A DNA stretch of 64,000 nucleotides from Paraburkholderia ultramafica (GCF_902859915.1 NZ_CADIKK010000026.1:1-64000); one strand, 5' to 3'; shown: positions 17,512 through 27,157, counted from the first letter of the stretch. Notes: generated by a model not told the origin, from the sequence alone. Program-made: numbers and translations.

Positions 17512-18264
17512 CTACGGAGTCTTGGCAGGTTGCGCATCGCATGGATCATCCTGCCACGAAACGGTTATCGTTGCGACCCTTTCATAATCGGCTTCGCCCG
17601 GCGCTGTTGCCTCCAGCTCTCCCACAGCCTTCGCCTTGACTTTAGCTCCTGCTCCAAGAAAATCCTGCAACAACCGGACTACCGAGTCCTTCCGTTTCTC
17701 CGTCAATTCCACATTGAAACCTGCGCCCGCCCGTGGCGGCGTAGTGACACTTGCTTGTGCAAGGACTTCAATCGCCGCCTTTCTGTCTCCCGTTCCGTCC
17801 TCGAGGTCTTTTCGCACTTCCTTGGGCAGTGCATTCAAGAAGTCGTAAATCTGCTTTATGTTGGCGGGTTGAGCTGGGTCTTTGCTGCCTATTATTTTGT
17901 GCTTCCCGACCTTGTAATAAACCGGCTGGGTTCTGGCCTGGGCGATACCCACTTTCTTTTCGACGGTTACATCAGCCCGATAGCCGCGAGAGAAGCTATT
18001 GCTGGTACCAACGGTGCTCGTAACCCCGACAATTGGCGCTGTGGCTTGGGCTCCCTTTTGGTCTGTGGCGACAATCCCCGTCTGAGCGACAAGGCTTCCC
18101 CCTTGAGGGGGGTTGTCTGTGGCTGTTCCCGCCGCGGTCATTTGGGCGGCGTCGCCCTTCACCTCTGTGTTCGATGTAGCCGGCTTGAAGTGGACTTCGC
18201 CCTTCTGGTTGATGTCGAACGCCTGCTTGCGGTCATCGCCTTCAACGATCGCTTCATGAGTCAC
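17512..18264 (-). CDS. Hypothetical protein with an OmpA-like C-terminal region
   Basis: 250 residues from a GTG at 18264; the start is uncertain because no good ribosome site is present. The N-terminal half is Thr/Ala/Gln-rich and low in motifs. The C-terminal part (about 145-245) follows the OmpA-like order of a strand, VELTEKRKDSVVRLLQDFLG, and a final ADYERVATITVSW strand. It could be a remnant of a cell-surface or contractile-injection accessory cluster, since a DUF4157 remnant lies 3 kb away on the same strand. That link is speculative. Confidence 0.5.
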   Translation of the reverse strand: MTHEAIVEGDDRKQAFDINQKGEVHFKPATSNTEVKGDAAQMTAAGTATDNPPQGGSLVAQTGIVATDQKGAQATAPIVGVTSTVGTSNSFSRGYRADVTVEKKVGIAQARTQPVYYKVGKHKIIGSKDPAQPANIKQIYDFLNALPKEVRKDLEDGTGDRKAAIEVLAQASVTTPPRAGAGFNVELTEKRKDSVVRLLQDFLGAGAKVKAKAVGELEATAPGEADYERVATITVSWQDDPCDAQPAKTP

Positions 18265-18817
18265 CCGGTCTGAGTGCGTTAATTCAGTTTAGGCGATCAA
18301 TGCGTTTTTACGCGCCCTCGGCTACTTTCGGACATTCATGGTTCGGCCTATCGGTGTCGTCCTGTTGCATCAAAGCTTGTCCAGCACCGCACAAAACTAC
18401 CCATTCGCCAAAACCGCCATCGGTCGTTCGCCGTTGCCCTCGCCGAACGACCGTTCTGCAGCGAGCAGGCACATCAGCGTCGATACACGAACGTCGGGTA
18501 TGGCCGATGAAGCAACGTTCGCCTTCTGCAACCAAACGGCTCTTGCCCTGAGCGGCGACAGGCCGACCCATTGCCGCTGTTCGGAGCAATGCCACCGCCC
18601 CGTCCGCTTGAGAAGTAAGGCAGCGTCAAACTTTTGACGACCGTCTGCCATGGCGGAGGCCAGGTGAACGAGTTCCCGAGTTCGACTCGATTTGTCAAGA
18701 CGGACGTCACCCAATCGAACCGTTTGTGGCGAAAACGCACTCCGCATTTTTTTCGCTGAATAGTCCCGCAAACGATTGCTTATACTCTGTGCACCTCTTT
18801 CTCCGAGGGCGCTTCGT
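18265..18817. other. Intergenic region, mostly featureless
   Basis: 553 bp without a credible gene. Near its right end TATACT at 18781-18786 is a plausible -10 box for the membrane-anchored protein that starts at 18818; no matching -35 is obvious. Confidence 0.45.
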
Positions 18818-19492
18818 ATGCTGCAGGAATCGGTTGAATATCTCCAGCGACTCAGCTGGAACGCTCCGCTGACTTTGGCGCTAGCGTCAGCGGCAGTCGG
18901 CTCTGTTGTAACGCTAGCGTGGATTTCGGCGCGAGATGCCCGGGAGCGCAGGCGTCAGCAACGCGACACTGCACTGGAAGTGGCGTTATCGCTGGAAAGC
19001 TACGCTCGAACTTGTCGGATAGTGATGCATAGGGCCGTTTGGGCGGCAGCGGAGCCGGTCGGCCCTATCAGCCGCGAAGCCAGCAAGGGCGTGTCCATCC
19101 CTGCTTTTGCCTACCCGGACAAGCTGCAGTGGCACGTCCTGAGCCGCCGGGTTATCTCCGAGCTGCGTGAGTTCCCCGCTACAGTGCACGCTGCCCGAGA
19201 GTACGTGGAGGCATTTCGGGAGTTCGGCGAGCCGATAGACCTTTGCGGTCAGGTCGAATATGAATGTGCGAAGGCCGCAATCCTGGCATTGGCACTGGCT
19301 AGAGCCACGCGCCGCCGGCACGGTGCTGCGAGGTGGAAACCGGGTGCCAAAGATTCAGCCATGGAGCGCGAACTGTCCGACTTCATTGCGACCGCCGAAG
19401 AAAAGCGCACGGCGTCGCTCGAGCGTCGAACGGAATCCGCGCCAGGTCGGCGAGCTGACGCACAGCCGTTCCAACAACCGCTAAGCGCCTGA
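18818..19492 (+). CDS. Hypothetical membrane-anchored cytoplasmic protein
   Basis: 224 residues from the ATG at 18818. One N-terminal hydrophobic helix (LTLALASAAVGSVVTLAWIS) is followed by a charged coiled-coil-like stretch (ARDARERRRQQRDTALEVAL) and a helical soluble domain. The tail is Arg/Glu-rich. No known family is recognised. A -10 like TATACT lies about 30 bp upstream. The neighbourhood is accessory DNA, so it could be part of a transferred segment. Confidence 0.6.
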   Translation: MLQESVEYLQRLSWNAPLTLALASAAVGSVVTLAWISARDARERRRQQRDTALEVALSLESYARTCRIVMHRAVWAAAEPVGPISREASKGVSIPAFAYPDKLQWHVLSRRVISELREFPATVHAAREYVEAFREFGEPIDLCGQVEYECAKAAILALALARATRRRHGAARWKPGAKDSAMERELSDFIATAEEKRTASLERRTESAPGRRADAQPFQQPLSA

Positions 19493-19922
19493 AACCTGGA
19501 CGAGACAAAGGGATATCAATCTATCAGGCGCCTCGCGACCCTCAACACCCTTTGGTACTCAAGTGCCGACTGCACATACTGCGGGCTGCCTCGCATCTCC
19601 CGACAAAATTGAAACGCCTTTAATCGCGGTCAGACAGTCAACCGTTAGCGATCCAAAGGAGGCAGCGAGCAGCCGGTCCGCTCTCTCCAGACTGCAAGGT
19701 TTCGCGGTGCCAACACGGCCTCCCCCGACTCCAGTCTCGGCGTGTTCAAATTGCCGCCCCGCTCTTCGTTCTATCGACGAGCATTTCGCGTTGCAATTTC
19801 ACTGCCATAATTGATTTCGCCTTTGCAGCACGACTCGAGTGCTGTCCTTCGGCCGTTCCGAAGCGTGCGCAATTTCTTCCGCAAGGCTTCTGTGAGCAAT
19901 GCAACCAGCGCGAGGCTAGCCG
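19493..19922. other. Intergenic region, no gene seen
   Basis: 430 bp upstream of the depolymerase-like gene. Short frames only; no recognised motif or repeat. Confidence 0.45.
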
Positions 19923-21029
19923 GTGAAAGTTATCCCGTACCTGTTTGCCATCGCGCTATCGACACCGTCGACCGGCTCTTTCGGCGATCCGTCCACCCCT
20001 CAGCCATTACCAGCGCTCAACATCGATATCTCGCAGACATCGGTCTCCGGTATTTCGTCGGGCGGGTTCATGGCGGTGCAGCTAGCGGTTGCCTATTCGT
20101 CGATCATCAAGGGCGTGGGCGTCGTCGCGGCCGGTCCGTACTATTGCTCGCAAAACGACCTGTTGATTGCAACGTCAAGATGCTCATGCACTATCCAGCC
20201 GGCTAGCGCATGCCAGGTCACGCTCACGAGCGCCGATGTGCCGAAGCTTGTCTCATTCACGAAGGCATCGTCAGCAAGCCACGCGATCGACGATGTGGCG
20301 AATATTGCCGGGCAACACATCGTCACGATCTCCGGCGCGGCCGATGCAACCGTACCGCCGCCCGTGGTCAACCAGTTGCAGGCGTTCTACGCCGCACTCG
20401 GCGTACCGGCCCAAAACGTGTCGAAGATCGAACTGGCCGATGCGGGCCATACCATGCCCACCATGAACTATGGTGTGGCATGCGCAAAGAGCGAATCGCC
20501 CTTCATCGGCAAATGCCGTGTCGATGGCGCGAAACAGATACTTGGCTGGATCTACGGCCCCGATCCGCTCGTGCCGCCCAGCGCTACCACGCAAAAGGGT
20601 CGTTTCGTCCGCTTCGATCAGAGCCGTTATCTGCCGGCAAGCCGTCCTTCGAGTTTCACGTGGATGACGGGAATGGACACCACCGGGTGGCTCTATGTAC
20701 CGGGCGCATGTGATGCGGGTGCGTCTTGCCGGTTGCACGTCGCGCTGCATGGCTGCGAGCAGGGTCAGGACTACCTGCCGCTCAGCCCGTCGCCAGGTGG
20801 CCTCTTCTATGGCACGACGTTCGTCCGGCATGCGGGCTACGCACAGTGGGCGGACAACAACCGGATCGTCGTGCTGTTTCCGCAGGCGGTATCCATCCCC
20901 GGAATCAACCCGTATGGATGCTGGGACTGGTGGGGCTACACGGACAGTCACTTCGCCGACCAGCAAGGCGTTCAGATGCGCGCGATCCGAAACATGATCG
21001 AACAGCTGACTTCGGGCGTCCGACCTTGA
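19923..21029 (+). CDS. Secreted polyhydroxyalkanoate depolymerase-like alpha/beta hydrolase
   Basis: 368 residues from a GTG with only a weak ribosome site. A short signal region precedes LNIDISQTSVSGISSGGFMA, where GISSG is the nucleophile elbow (GxSxG). Then come VTISGAADATVPPPVVNQLQ (acid region), AGHTMPTMNYG (His), and a second half with CRLHVALHGCEQG and PYGCWDWWGYTD. This matches type-2 catalytic-domain extracellular PHB depolymerases and related esterases. Conserved Cys residues suggest disulfides outside the cytoplasm. Substrate could be PHA or another polyester. Confidence 0.82.
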   Translation: MKVIPYLFAIALSTPSTGSFGDPSTPQPLPALNIDISQTSVSGISSGGFMAVQLAVAYSSIIKGVGVVAAGPYYCSQNDLLIATSRCSCTIQPASACQVTLTSADVPKLVSFTKASSASHAIDDVANIAGQHIVTISGAADATVPPPVVNQLQAFYAALGVPAQNVSKIELADAGHTMPTMNYGVACAKSESPFIGKCRVDGAKQILGWIYGPDPLVPPSATTQKGRFVRFDQSRYLPASRPSSFTWMTGMDTTGWLYVPGACDAGASCRLHVALHGCEQGQDYLPLSPSPGGLFYGTTFVRHAGYAQWADNNRIVVLFPQAVSIPGINPYGCWDWWGYTDSHFADQQGVQMRAIRNMIEQLTSGVRP

Positions 21030-21150
21030 TTGACGGAAAGTGCTGGACAGCGACGAATCGAGCGCATGCAGGCCATGAGACTCGTAACCATGCGTCGGGC
21101 AGCGACGGCGGCCGTTACCGCATTGCTGATCAGCGCCGCTCATGCGACGA

Positions 21151-21369
21151 CTAGCGGAGAATCGTTCGGCAGTCAGCCGCCCGGTTGACCGCGTCGCTCG
21201 CCGCCTTGACCTTACCGTCGATCCACGCACGCGCCTTCTTCGCCAGTTCCGGAAACGCGGCGAGCGCGACGGGCACAAAACTCCGACGGCATAGGTTTGC
21301 TCTCCACAAGCTTATGCGGCGCCGAACCGGTAGCCTCATCCAGCGCCTGCATCGCGTCGTCGCCCTCAC
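21151..21369 (-). pseudogene. Frameshifted remnant downstream of the DUF4157 fragment
   Basis: On the minus strand a frame starting MQALDEATGSAPHKLVESKP breaks off, and the sense appears to continue in another frame as VPVALAAFPELAKKARAWID, ending at 21151. One frameshift near 21270 would join them. It follows the DUF4157 fragment by a few bases and probably belongs to the same decayed module. Family unknown. Confidence 0.4.
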
Positions 21370-21375
21370 ACAGTC

Positions 21376-21748
21376 TTATATGGACACCGCCCCATCTTCG
21401 CTCTGACGCGCAAGCGTGCTCAAATCACGCTTCAGATGCGCCTTCTTCTTCTCCTCCTCGTCCAGTGGCTTCGGTGCTTCGGGCTGGCGCTGCAAGCCCT
21501 CGGCCGCCGGTTTGGCCGCAAGATGCTTGTCCTTGTCGTCGTCCTTGTGCGCATCTTCCCGGTCGATCACCTGCCGGTCCGTCGTCCCCGCATGTTCCTG
21601 CTGGACTACCGCGTGCGCCATCTTGTCCGCTTCGACCTCATGCGGATCGCCCGGCTGGCTCACGCTCATCTTGCGGCGAATGCCGTCGCCAGTCTGTTGC
21701 ACGACATGGGTCAGTTCGTGCGCAAGAAGCTCGCGCCCCGACGACGAG
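21376..21748 (-). pseudogene. DUF4157 (eCIS-associated metallopeptidase-like) protein, 5' end lost to an IS6 element
   Basis: The open frame runs off the edge of the IS6 element. It reads SSSGRELLAHELTHVMQQTG, the HExxH-type signature of DUF4157, then DPHEVEADKMAHAVV (second half of the domain), a charged linker, and a stop at 21376. The N-terminal part is gone and does not reappear on the far side of the element. DUF4157 proteins are commonly linked to extracellular contractile injection systems and toxin modules. Confidence 0.75.
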
Positions 21749-22547
21749 GGCTCTGTTGTAAATAGCGCGGGGCTAATCGGTTAAGGTGTGGGGCTGAACG
21801 AGTTTAGAGCCGACGATGAGCAAGCTGGGGAGCCCGGACGAACTGTTTGCAGGCCGTCACTTTGACCATGACGTGATCATTCTGTGTGTTCGCTAGTACC
21901 TTCGCTACAAGCTTAGTCTGCGCGATCTGGTCGAGATGATGGCCGAGCGTGGACTGGTGCTGGCTCACACCACGATCATGCGTTGGGTAAAGCGCTTTAC
22001 ACCGGAGTTCGTCAAGCGCTGGAATCGTTTTGGGATACCCACAGGGCGGTCATGGCGCGTTGACGAGACCTATCTGAAGATTCGTGGCAAGTGGGTCTAT
22101 CTGTACCGGGCGGTAGATCGTGCCGGCCAGACCGTGGACTTCATGCTCAGGGCGAAGCGGGACGTAGCCGCGGCTAAAGCATTTATCAGCAAGGCAATCA
22201 GACATCAGGGCCAGCCGCCGGTGACGATCACGCTCGACGGATATGCCGCTTTCCACCGGGCCGTGCGGGAGATGAAAGCCGACGGCCTGCTGCCGGAGGA
22301 CACGAAGGTGCGCTCTTCGAAGTATCTGAATAACGTGATCGAGCAGGACCATCGAAACATCAAGTCCAGGACGAATGTGATGTCCGGTTTCAAACGGTTC
22401 AGGAGTGCTGCGACCACGATTTCCGGCATCGAGCTGATGCATCGCATTCGCAAGGGGCAATTTGACCTCTGCGATCTCGGGCGGATGGCTAGCATGCGCT
22501 TCGGACGGACACTCGAGGATTCACTGCGCCTTGGAAATGACTGTTGA
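21749..22547 (+). mobile_element. IS6-family insertion sequence remnant
   Basis: The left end GGCTCTGTTGTAAA resembles the IS6/IS26 terminal repeat. It is followed 67 bp later by an IS6-type transposase. The matching right repeat (an inverted copy) is not seen after the transposase, so the right end is deleted or strongly diverged. The element interrupts the DUF4157 gene. Confidence 0.75.
21816..22547 (+). pseudogene. IS6-family transposase with an internal nonsense codon
   Basis: Translation from the ATG at 21816 gives MSKLGSPDELFAGRHFDHDV, then IILCVR, and TAG at 21894-21896. Relatives have Trp here (CVRWYLR), so TGG became TAG. After the stop the frame stays open: LSLRDLVEMMAERG, the DDE residues in WRVDETYLKIRGKW, TITLDGYAAFHRAV and VIEQDHRNIKSR. 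The C-terminus (after GQFDLCDLG) departs from the usual family ending. A start at 21936 could yield only a truncated protein. Confidence 0.85.
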
Positions 22548-22587
22548 TCGCCGCCTTCGATGATCGTAGTCAGGTATTATCGACAAT

Positions 22588-23496
22588 ATGGATATCGGTG
22601 GCTTTGATCTCAATCTACTGAAGGCGTTCGACGCTCTTTATGCGGAGCGTCACGTTACGCGCGCCGGGCTGCGTATCGGTCTTAGTCAGTCGGCGATGAG
22701 CGGCGCCCTTACCCGGTTGCGTGAGCTGTTCGAGGATGAGCTGTTCTTGCGGACGCCGTCGGGGATGCAGCCGACCCCACGGGCTCACGATCTTGCTGGT
22801 CCTATATCCAGCGCGCTCCAACTTGTACGGGGTGCGTTACGGGCCGACGGTTTCGATCCGGCGACTGCTGGCGACGCGTTCACGATCGCGATGAACGACT
22901 ATGCCGCTTTCGTTCTACTGCCGCCGCTGCTGGCACGCCTTAGCATCGAAGCGCCTCACGTCGACGTGCACGTGCACGGAACGTTCGGTCGGGATGAAGC
23001 GCTCGAACTCCTCGACAGCGGCGAAGTAAGCCTCGCGATCGGCTTCCCGGTCGAAGCTTCGGCACGCATCCTCAAGCGCCCTCTGCTCCAGGAGGACTTT
23101 GCGTGCGTAGCGCGTCCTGAGCACCCCGCGTTTGCGCATGGTGCCAGCCTCGACGCCTTCACGACTGCACCACATCTCCTGATATCTCCCGAGGGCGACC
23201 GCTCAAGTCTGGTCGATCACGAGCTCGCCAAGCTGGGGCTCGGACGGCGCGTGGTACTGAGCTTGCCGCAATTTCTGGTCGCACCCTTCGTGATCGCCGA
23301 GACCGATCTCGTCGCGACGCTCGCCTCCCGTGTCGCTCGGCGGTTCGCAGCGACTGGGGTCGGCATCTCCGTACATCAACCGCCAATCGAACTGCCCAGC
23401 TGGACGCTTGCGATGATGTGGCATCGACGTGCGGACGCTCACGCGGCCACTCGTTGGCTGCAAAACGTCATCGCCGAGGTCGCCGCCTCGGCTTGA
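22588..23496 (+). CDS. LysR-type transcriptional regulator
   Basis: 302 residues. Winged helix at residues 6-64 (FDLNLLKAFDALYAERHVTR, then IGLSQSAMSGALTRLRELFE), in the NodD/PbR-like style that starts F-D-L-N-L-L. Effector-binding domain from about 90. The gene begins only 40 bp after the IS6 remnant. It lies 103 bp upstream of an epimerase gene on the same strand, which is its most likely target or partner. Confidence 0.92.
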   Translation: MDIGGFDLNLLKAFDALYAERHVTRAGLRIGLSQSAMSGALTRLRELFEDELFLRTPSGMQPTPRAHDLAGPISSALQLVRGALRADGFDPATAGDAFTIAMNDYAAFVLLPPLLARLSIEAPHVDVHVHGTFGRDEALELLDSGEVSLAIGFPVEASARILKRPLLQEDFACVARPEHPAFAHGASLDAFTTAPHLLISPEGDRSSLVDHELAKLGLGRRVVLSLPQFLVAPFVIAETDLVATLASRVARRFAATGVGISVHQPPIELPSWTLAMMWHRRADAHAATRWLQNVIAEVAASA

Positions 23497-23599
23497 CGTC
23501 ATCGGCGCGAGCGATATCAGTACATCAGAACTTGCGATTTCCATTTGAAATAGCAGCCCACTATCATTGCCCTCATCGAACTTGGAAGAGGCAACGGAC

Positions 23600-24490
23600 A
23601 TGCGTGTATTGGTGACGGGAGCAACGGGGTTGATCGGGGGTGCTGTAGCGCGTCGCTTGATGGCGGGCGGCCATGAGGTCGTAGGACTCGCCCGTTCGGA
23701 AATGAGTGCGAGCAAGCTGACCGACGAGGGCTTTGCGGTGATGCAAGGCGACCTTGCCGACTCGGCGAGCGTCGCTTCTGCCGCTCGTGCCGTTGACGCC
23801 GTTATACATGCCGCCTCGCCGGGCGACCGGAATACGGCAACTTATGACAAAGCTGCGACGCGCTCGATCATCGAAGCGCTGCGCGGTACGGGCAAGCGTT
23901 TTGTCTATACAAGCGGTTGTCTGATCTACGGATCGACCGGCGACGCACCCGCAACTGAAGACAGCCCGTTGAATCCAGTCGAGCTCGTGCGCTGGCGCCA
24001 GGAGCTTGAGGGCGAGGTCCTCGCGGCTGCGACCGCGGGCGTTCACCCGAGCGTAATCCGGCCGGCTTGGGTTTACGGCAACTGGGGTGGCGCCGCAATG
24101 ATGATGTACGGCGCGGCCAAGGAATACGGCGTAGCGCGCTACGTCGGTGACGGGCGAAACCGCTGGTCGACGGTGCACGCTGACGACCTCGCCGACCTCT
24201 ATGCGCTCTCGCTTGAACGGGCGCCCGTTAGCTCGGTCTTCAACGGCGTTCACGGAACGGCGACACCACTTATCGAAATCGCGCGCGCGGCGAGCGAGGC
24301 CGCCGGCGCTGAGGGCCGCGTAGAGCCATGGCCGCTCGACGAGGCGCGCCAGTCGCTCTGGGCATTCGCCGACGCGATCACCTGCGATCAGGTCGTCTCC
24401 GGGGAAAAGGCAAAACGCGAGCTTGATTGGCGTCCGTCGCGACGCTCGATCGTCGAGGAGTTGCGTTCCTACGCGTCGGCGGCCGCCTAA
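23600..24490 (+). CDS. NAD-dependent epimerase/dehydratase family protein
   Basis: 296 residues from the ATG at 23600, after GAGGCAACGGAC. The N-terminal GATGLIGGAVARRL (GxxGxxG) binds NAD(P). The extended-SDR motifs follow: HAASPGD, FVYTSGCLIYG, and an altered YxxxK region (VELVRWRQELEGEVLAA) in which the catalytic Tyr is not evident. VIRPAWVYG is the usual substrate-side strand. The missing Tyr suggests a reductase or sensor role rather than classic epimerase chemistry. Confidence 0.82.
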   Translation: MRVLVTGATGLIGGAVARRLMAGGHEVVGLARSEMSASKLTDEGFAVMQGDLADSASVASAARAVDAVIHAASPGDRNTATYDKAATRSIIEALRGTGKRFVYTSGCLIYGSTGDAPATEDSPLNPVELVRWRQELEGEVLAAATAGVHPSVIRPAWVYGNWGGAAMMMYGAAKEYGVARYVGDGRNRWSTVHADDLADLYALSLERAPVSSVFNGVHGTATPLIEIARAASEAAGAEGRVEPWPLDEARQSLWAFADAITCDQVVSGEKAKRELDWRPSRRSIVEELRSYASAAA

Positions 24491-24642
24491 GCACGCGGTG
24501 CCTCTTCAAGCGCCCGCCCCTTGGCTGCGAGGCCCAAGGGCCGCGGGGTCGCTTGTGACGAATTAAGCGTCATTCAGCTTTCCTACGTTTCCATCGCAGT
24601 GCGCGAGCCCGCGCACTCGCCCAAATCTTGAGAGTCGCTTAA

Positions 24643-24963
24643 ATGCTACATACAGTTTCGATCTGGCTTCTCGTTGTCGCTTTTTTCGGTGCGGGGTTGT
24701 TCAACGCGATCGGCACGCCCGCCACGCAGGACAACTTTGTCCGATGGGGGTATCCCCGCTGGTGGCAGCGTGCCACCGGTACGCTGGAGATGACGAATGC
24801 CGTCTTGATCGCACTTCCCGTCACCCGTGGGTTGGGCCTGATCTTTGGCGCTGTCATCATCTCCGCAGCGGTTTTGACCGTCTTGCGTCACCGTGAGCAT
24901 TCCCACCTTGCTCCGCTCAGCGTCTTCCTGGTTATGCTCACGCTGGCGGGAATCACGTCGTAG
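24643..24963 (+). CDS. DoxX-like small membrane protein
   Basis: 106 residues with four hydrophobic helices. The pattern resembles the DoxX/SURF4 family: a first helix VSIWLLVVAFFGAGLFNAIG, the linker FVRWGYPRWWQRATGTLEMT, and two further helices. Members are inner-membrane proteins of poorly known function, often induced with oxidoreductases. It follows the epimerase gene by 152 bp on the same strand. Confidence 0.75.
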   Translation: MLHTVSIWLLVVAFFGAGLFNAIGTPATQDNFVRWGYPRWWQRATGTLEMTNAVLIALPVTRGLGLIFGAVIISAAVLTVLRHREHSHLAPLSVFLVMLTLAGITS

Positions 24964-25614
24964 GAGCGTAACGCTTAACACCGTGCACGCGCATCAAGAT
25001 GCCCGTGCGCGGTGGATCAGCGTGTGGTGCGCTGTAAGAAGGCTGAACGCAGGGCGATTTGTATGGGCCCATGAGATAGGCGCACCGGCGTTCATGGCGC
25101 TTAGCCAAGCTCGGTTCGATACGCTCGTGGTCGGCCACGCCCTTGGTGGCTACGCTGCGCTGGCCGCCGACCTTGTAGCCTGCTCGCTGGTTCTTGACTG
25201 GGTGAAGCGGACCCTCGAATGTCCGACCTCATCGCTGGCCGAGAGGCTGTTGATGGGCCACTGGCGGACTTTGGTCCGGCCTTCCACACAGGCGTTCAAA
25301 CGTCGGCTTCATCCTGGATACCGGCCACCCGTCCGCCGATAATGACAGTCGCGTCGGACGGTACGGGCAACGGTAGTTGGACATTCCGAAGACGTCATTC
25401 GAGGGTAGCCCCCGTGAGTCCGTTCAGGGTCGAAGTGCCGTGGCATAGCTACATCGCGAACGTCAGATTGCGACGTCCAAGGCGGCGGCCGCATGGAGCA
25501 GGCAACTGCATTAGAGCGTCGAAATATCGTGAACGGCGAGACTTCAGATGCCTGCCTGGATCATGCGCTTCGACAGTGCCTCGCTGGTTTCCTTAATGAC
25601 AGCGCCCTGCTCAC
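24964..25614. other. 651-bp region with possible gene debris
   Basis: No complete gene is recognised. On the plus strand a frame around 25100-25270 (HALGGYAALAADLV) has fairly good third-position GC but no start, stop or family match that I can support. On the minus strand a frame ends AVIKETSEALSKRMIQAGI just after the BON stop, with no gene body in front. Both look like remnants. Confidence 0.4.
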
Positions 25615-26025
25615 TTATCCGGCCGATGGCGCGAGACGTTGCTCAAAGTCCGCCACGTCCTTCTTTCGCTCCTTCAATCTGTTCTGCACTCCCCTCACTC
25701 CGCGCACCGATCGTGCTACGTTGCCAGCGCGCGAGATCTGCCAGCTCTCCGGTACCGATCCTGTGAGCGTAACGACACCGCGGTGCGCCCTGATGTGAAT
25801 CGCTGAATCATCCATCTCCGGTACGCGCCTGAGGGCACGGCGAACGTCGAGAATAATCGCATCATCCGATCTGCTTCCCGGTGGTGAGGTCGAGACCGCC
25901 ATCATTTGCGCGGCCGCGACGGCCGGTGTGCTCGCCACTGTCTGAGCATTCGCATAGGTCGCGCAACTCGCGATGAGCGCAACCAACGTCGCGCCGAATT
26001 TTCTGCTCGCACCGTTCTTGTTCAT
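25615..26025 (-). CDS. Periplasmic BON-domain protein (paralogue 2 of 3)
   Basis: 136 residues from the ATG at 26025, with a G-rich ribosome site (GGGGG) upstream. Signal peptide GATLVALIASCATYANAQ; then a Ser/Ala linker; then one BON domain (ILDVRRALRRVPEMDDSAIH, GVVTLTGSVPESW, VARSVRGVRGVQNRLKER). It has the same size and order as the proteins at 12096-12449 and 54959-55318. It probably acts in the envelope; no partner gene is evident. Confidence 0.85.
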   Translation of the reverse strand: MNKNGASRKFGATLVALIASCATYANAQTVASTPAVAAAQMMAVSTSPPGSRSDDAIILDVRRALRRVPEMDDSAIHIRAHRGVVTLTGSVPESWQISRAGNVARSVRGVRGVQNRLKERKKDVADFEQRLAPSAG

Positions 26026-26494
26026 GCTACCCCCGTGGGTTCTGTCAACTCGGCAGTGGAAAGAGAGAAAAGTTGGGCGTGGCCCTAACCGTTCATCACA
26101 CGGTCGACGGATTGCGTGGCACTTTCGTGAACGTGTCCCACGCAGCAAGTCGAGCCGCCCGATGCTCGTGACACATAAAACGCGCAGCGCATGCCGCTTA
26201 AGCGCGAAGTGTTCCCTGCATCTTACGCAACTCCGTCAACGAGACAAGACGCGTTTTCGTACAGCCTCAGTGGGTCACGGTCTCATGCCAGACATAAGGC
26301 AGCGCGACATTGCCGCGCCAACTAGCGGCCGTGGTCGACGAACGACCGAAGTGGGTCGGCCTGAGTCGATCGTTGTCGGGCTCGGTGCGGTCTGCAGTAC
26401 CCACACGACGCAGTGGCCTGGAAATCGCAATAGGGGCCATTCAGGCTTAGCCGTGTGCGAGAACCAACGCACGACCAGCCGCTGCAACCGGTAG
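26026..26494. other. Intergenic region, no gene seen
   Basis: 469 bp between the BON gene and the DHFR-like gene, both on the minus strand. Short frames only. It must contain the BON promoter; I could not assign one with confidence. Confidence 0.45.
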
Positions 26495-27157
26495 TCAGGC
26501 GTCCGCGCGCCCGTGGTGCCGCAGGACGACGTGCGTGGCTTTCTCCGATGCTACGAATTCGACGCACTCGTATCCCAGAGCCCGCAAGTCAACCCCTTCG
26601 AACAGCCGTTCTCCTCCGCCGAGCAGGACGGGGGCGATAGCAATGTGCAGTTCGTCAATGAGGCTCTCGCGAAGATACTGCTGGATGATGTTCGGCCCAC
26701 CGCCGATGCGCACGTCCATTCCGCCGGCCGCCTCGCGTGCCCTTTCGAGCGCGTCGCGAATCCCGCCTGTGACGAAATGGAACGTCGTGTCGCCTTCCAT
26801 CTCGATGAGTGGACGTGCATGATGCGTCATGATGAAGACCGGAACGTGATACGGTGGATTGTCTCCCCACCAGCCTTTCCAGTTCATGTCCGGCCAAGGC
26901 CCACGAAGGGGGCTGAACATGTTTCTGCCGAGAATCCAGGCCCCAACATTCTCAAAGCCACGAGCGGCGAAGTCATCGTCAACCCCGGTCGTGCCGCCGT
27001 CCTTCCCGAACAAGGCCCGCTGGAACGTGCGTGTTGGAAATACCCACTGGTGCAGATCCGTCCCGCCAATGCCGAGCGGATGGTTGATGTCTTGATTTGG
27101 GCCTGCTCCGTACCCGTCGAGCGAGATGGTGAAGCTCTGAACGCGAACTCGTGTCAT
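26495..27157 (-). CDS. RibD/dihydrofolate-reductase-fold protein
   Basis: 220 residues from the ATG at 27157 (GGCGGAGA upstream). Family features are VQSFTISLDGYGAGPNQDIN, GAWILGRNMFSP, PVFIMTHHARPLIEMEGDTT, FVTGGIRDALERAREAAGGM, IGGGPNIIQQYLRESLIDEL and LGGGERLFEG. These are the NADPH-binding and core strands of the RibD C-terminal domain family, which includes many uncharacterised reductases. It is not the folate enzyme FolA. Single gene. Confidence 0.87.
   Translation of the reverse strand: MTRVRVQSFTISLDGYGAGPNQDINHPLGIGGTDLHQWVFPTRTFQRALFGKDGGTTGVDDDFAARGFENVGAWILGRNMFSPLRGPWPDMNWKGWWGDNPPYHVPVFIMTHHARPLIEMEGDTTFHFVTGGIRDALERAREAAGGMDVRIGGGPNIIQQYLRESLIDELHIAIAPVLLGGGERLFEGVDLRALGYECVEFVASEKATHVVLRHHGRADA

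Noticed and set aside
24964..25342. Possible gene containing HALGGYAALAADLV
   Set aside because: Some third-position GC bias, but no credible start, no conserved motif and a stop pattern that fits remnant DNA; mentioned only as debris.
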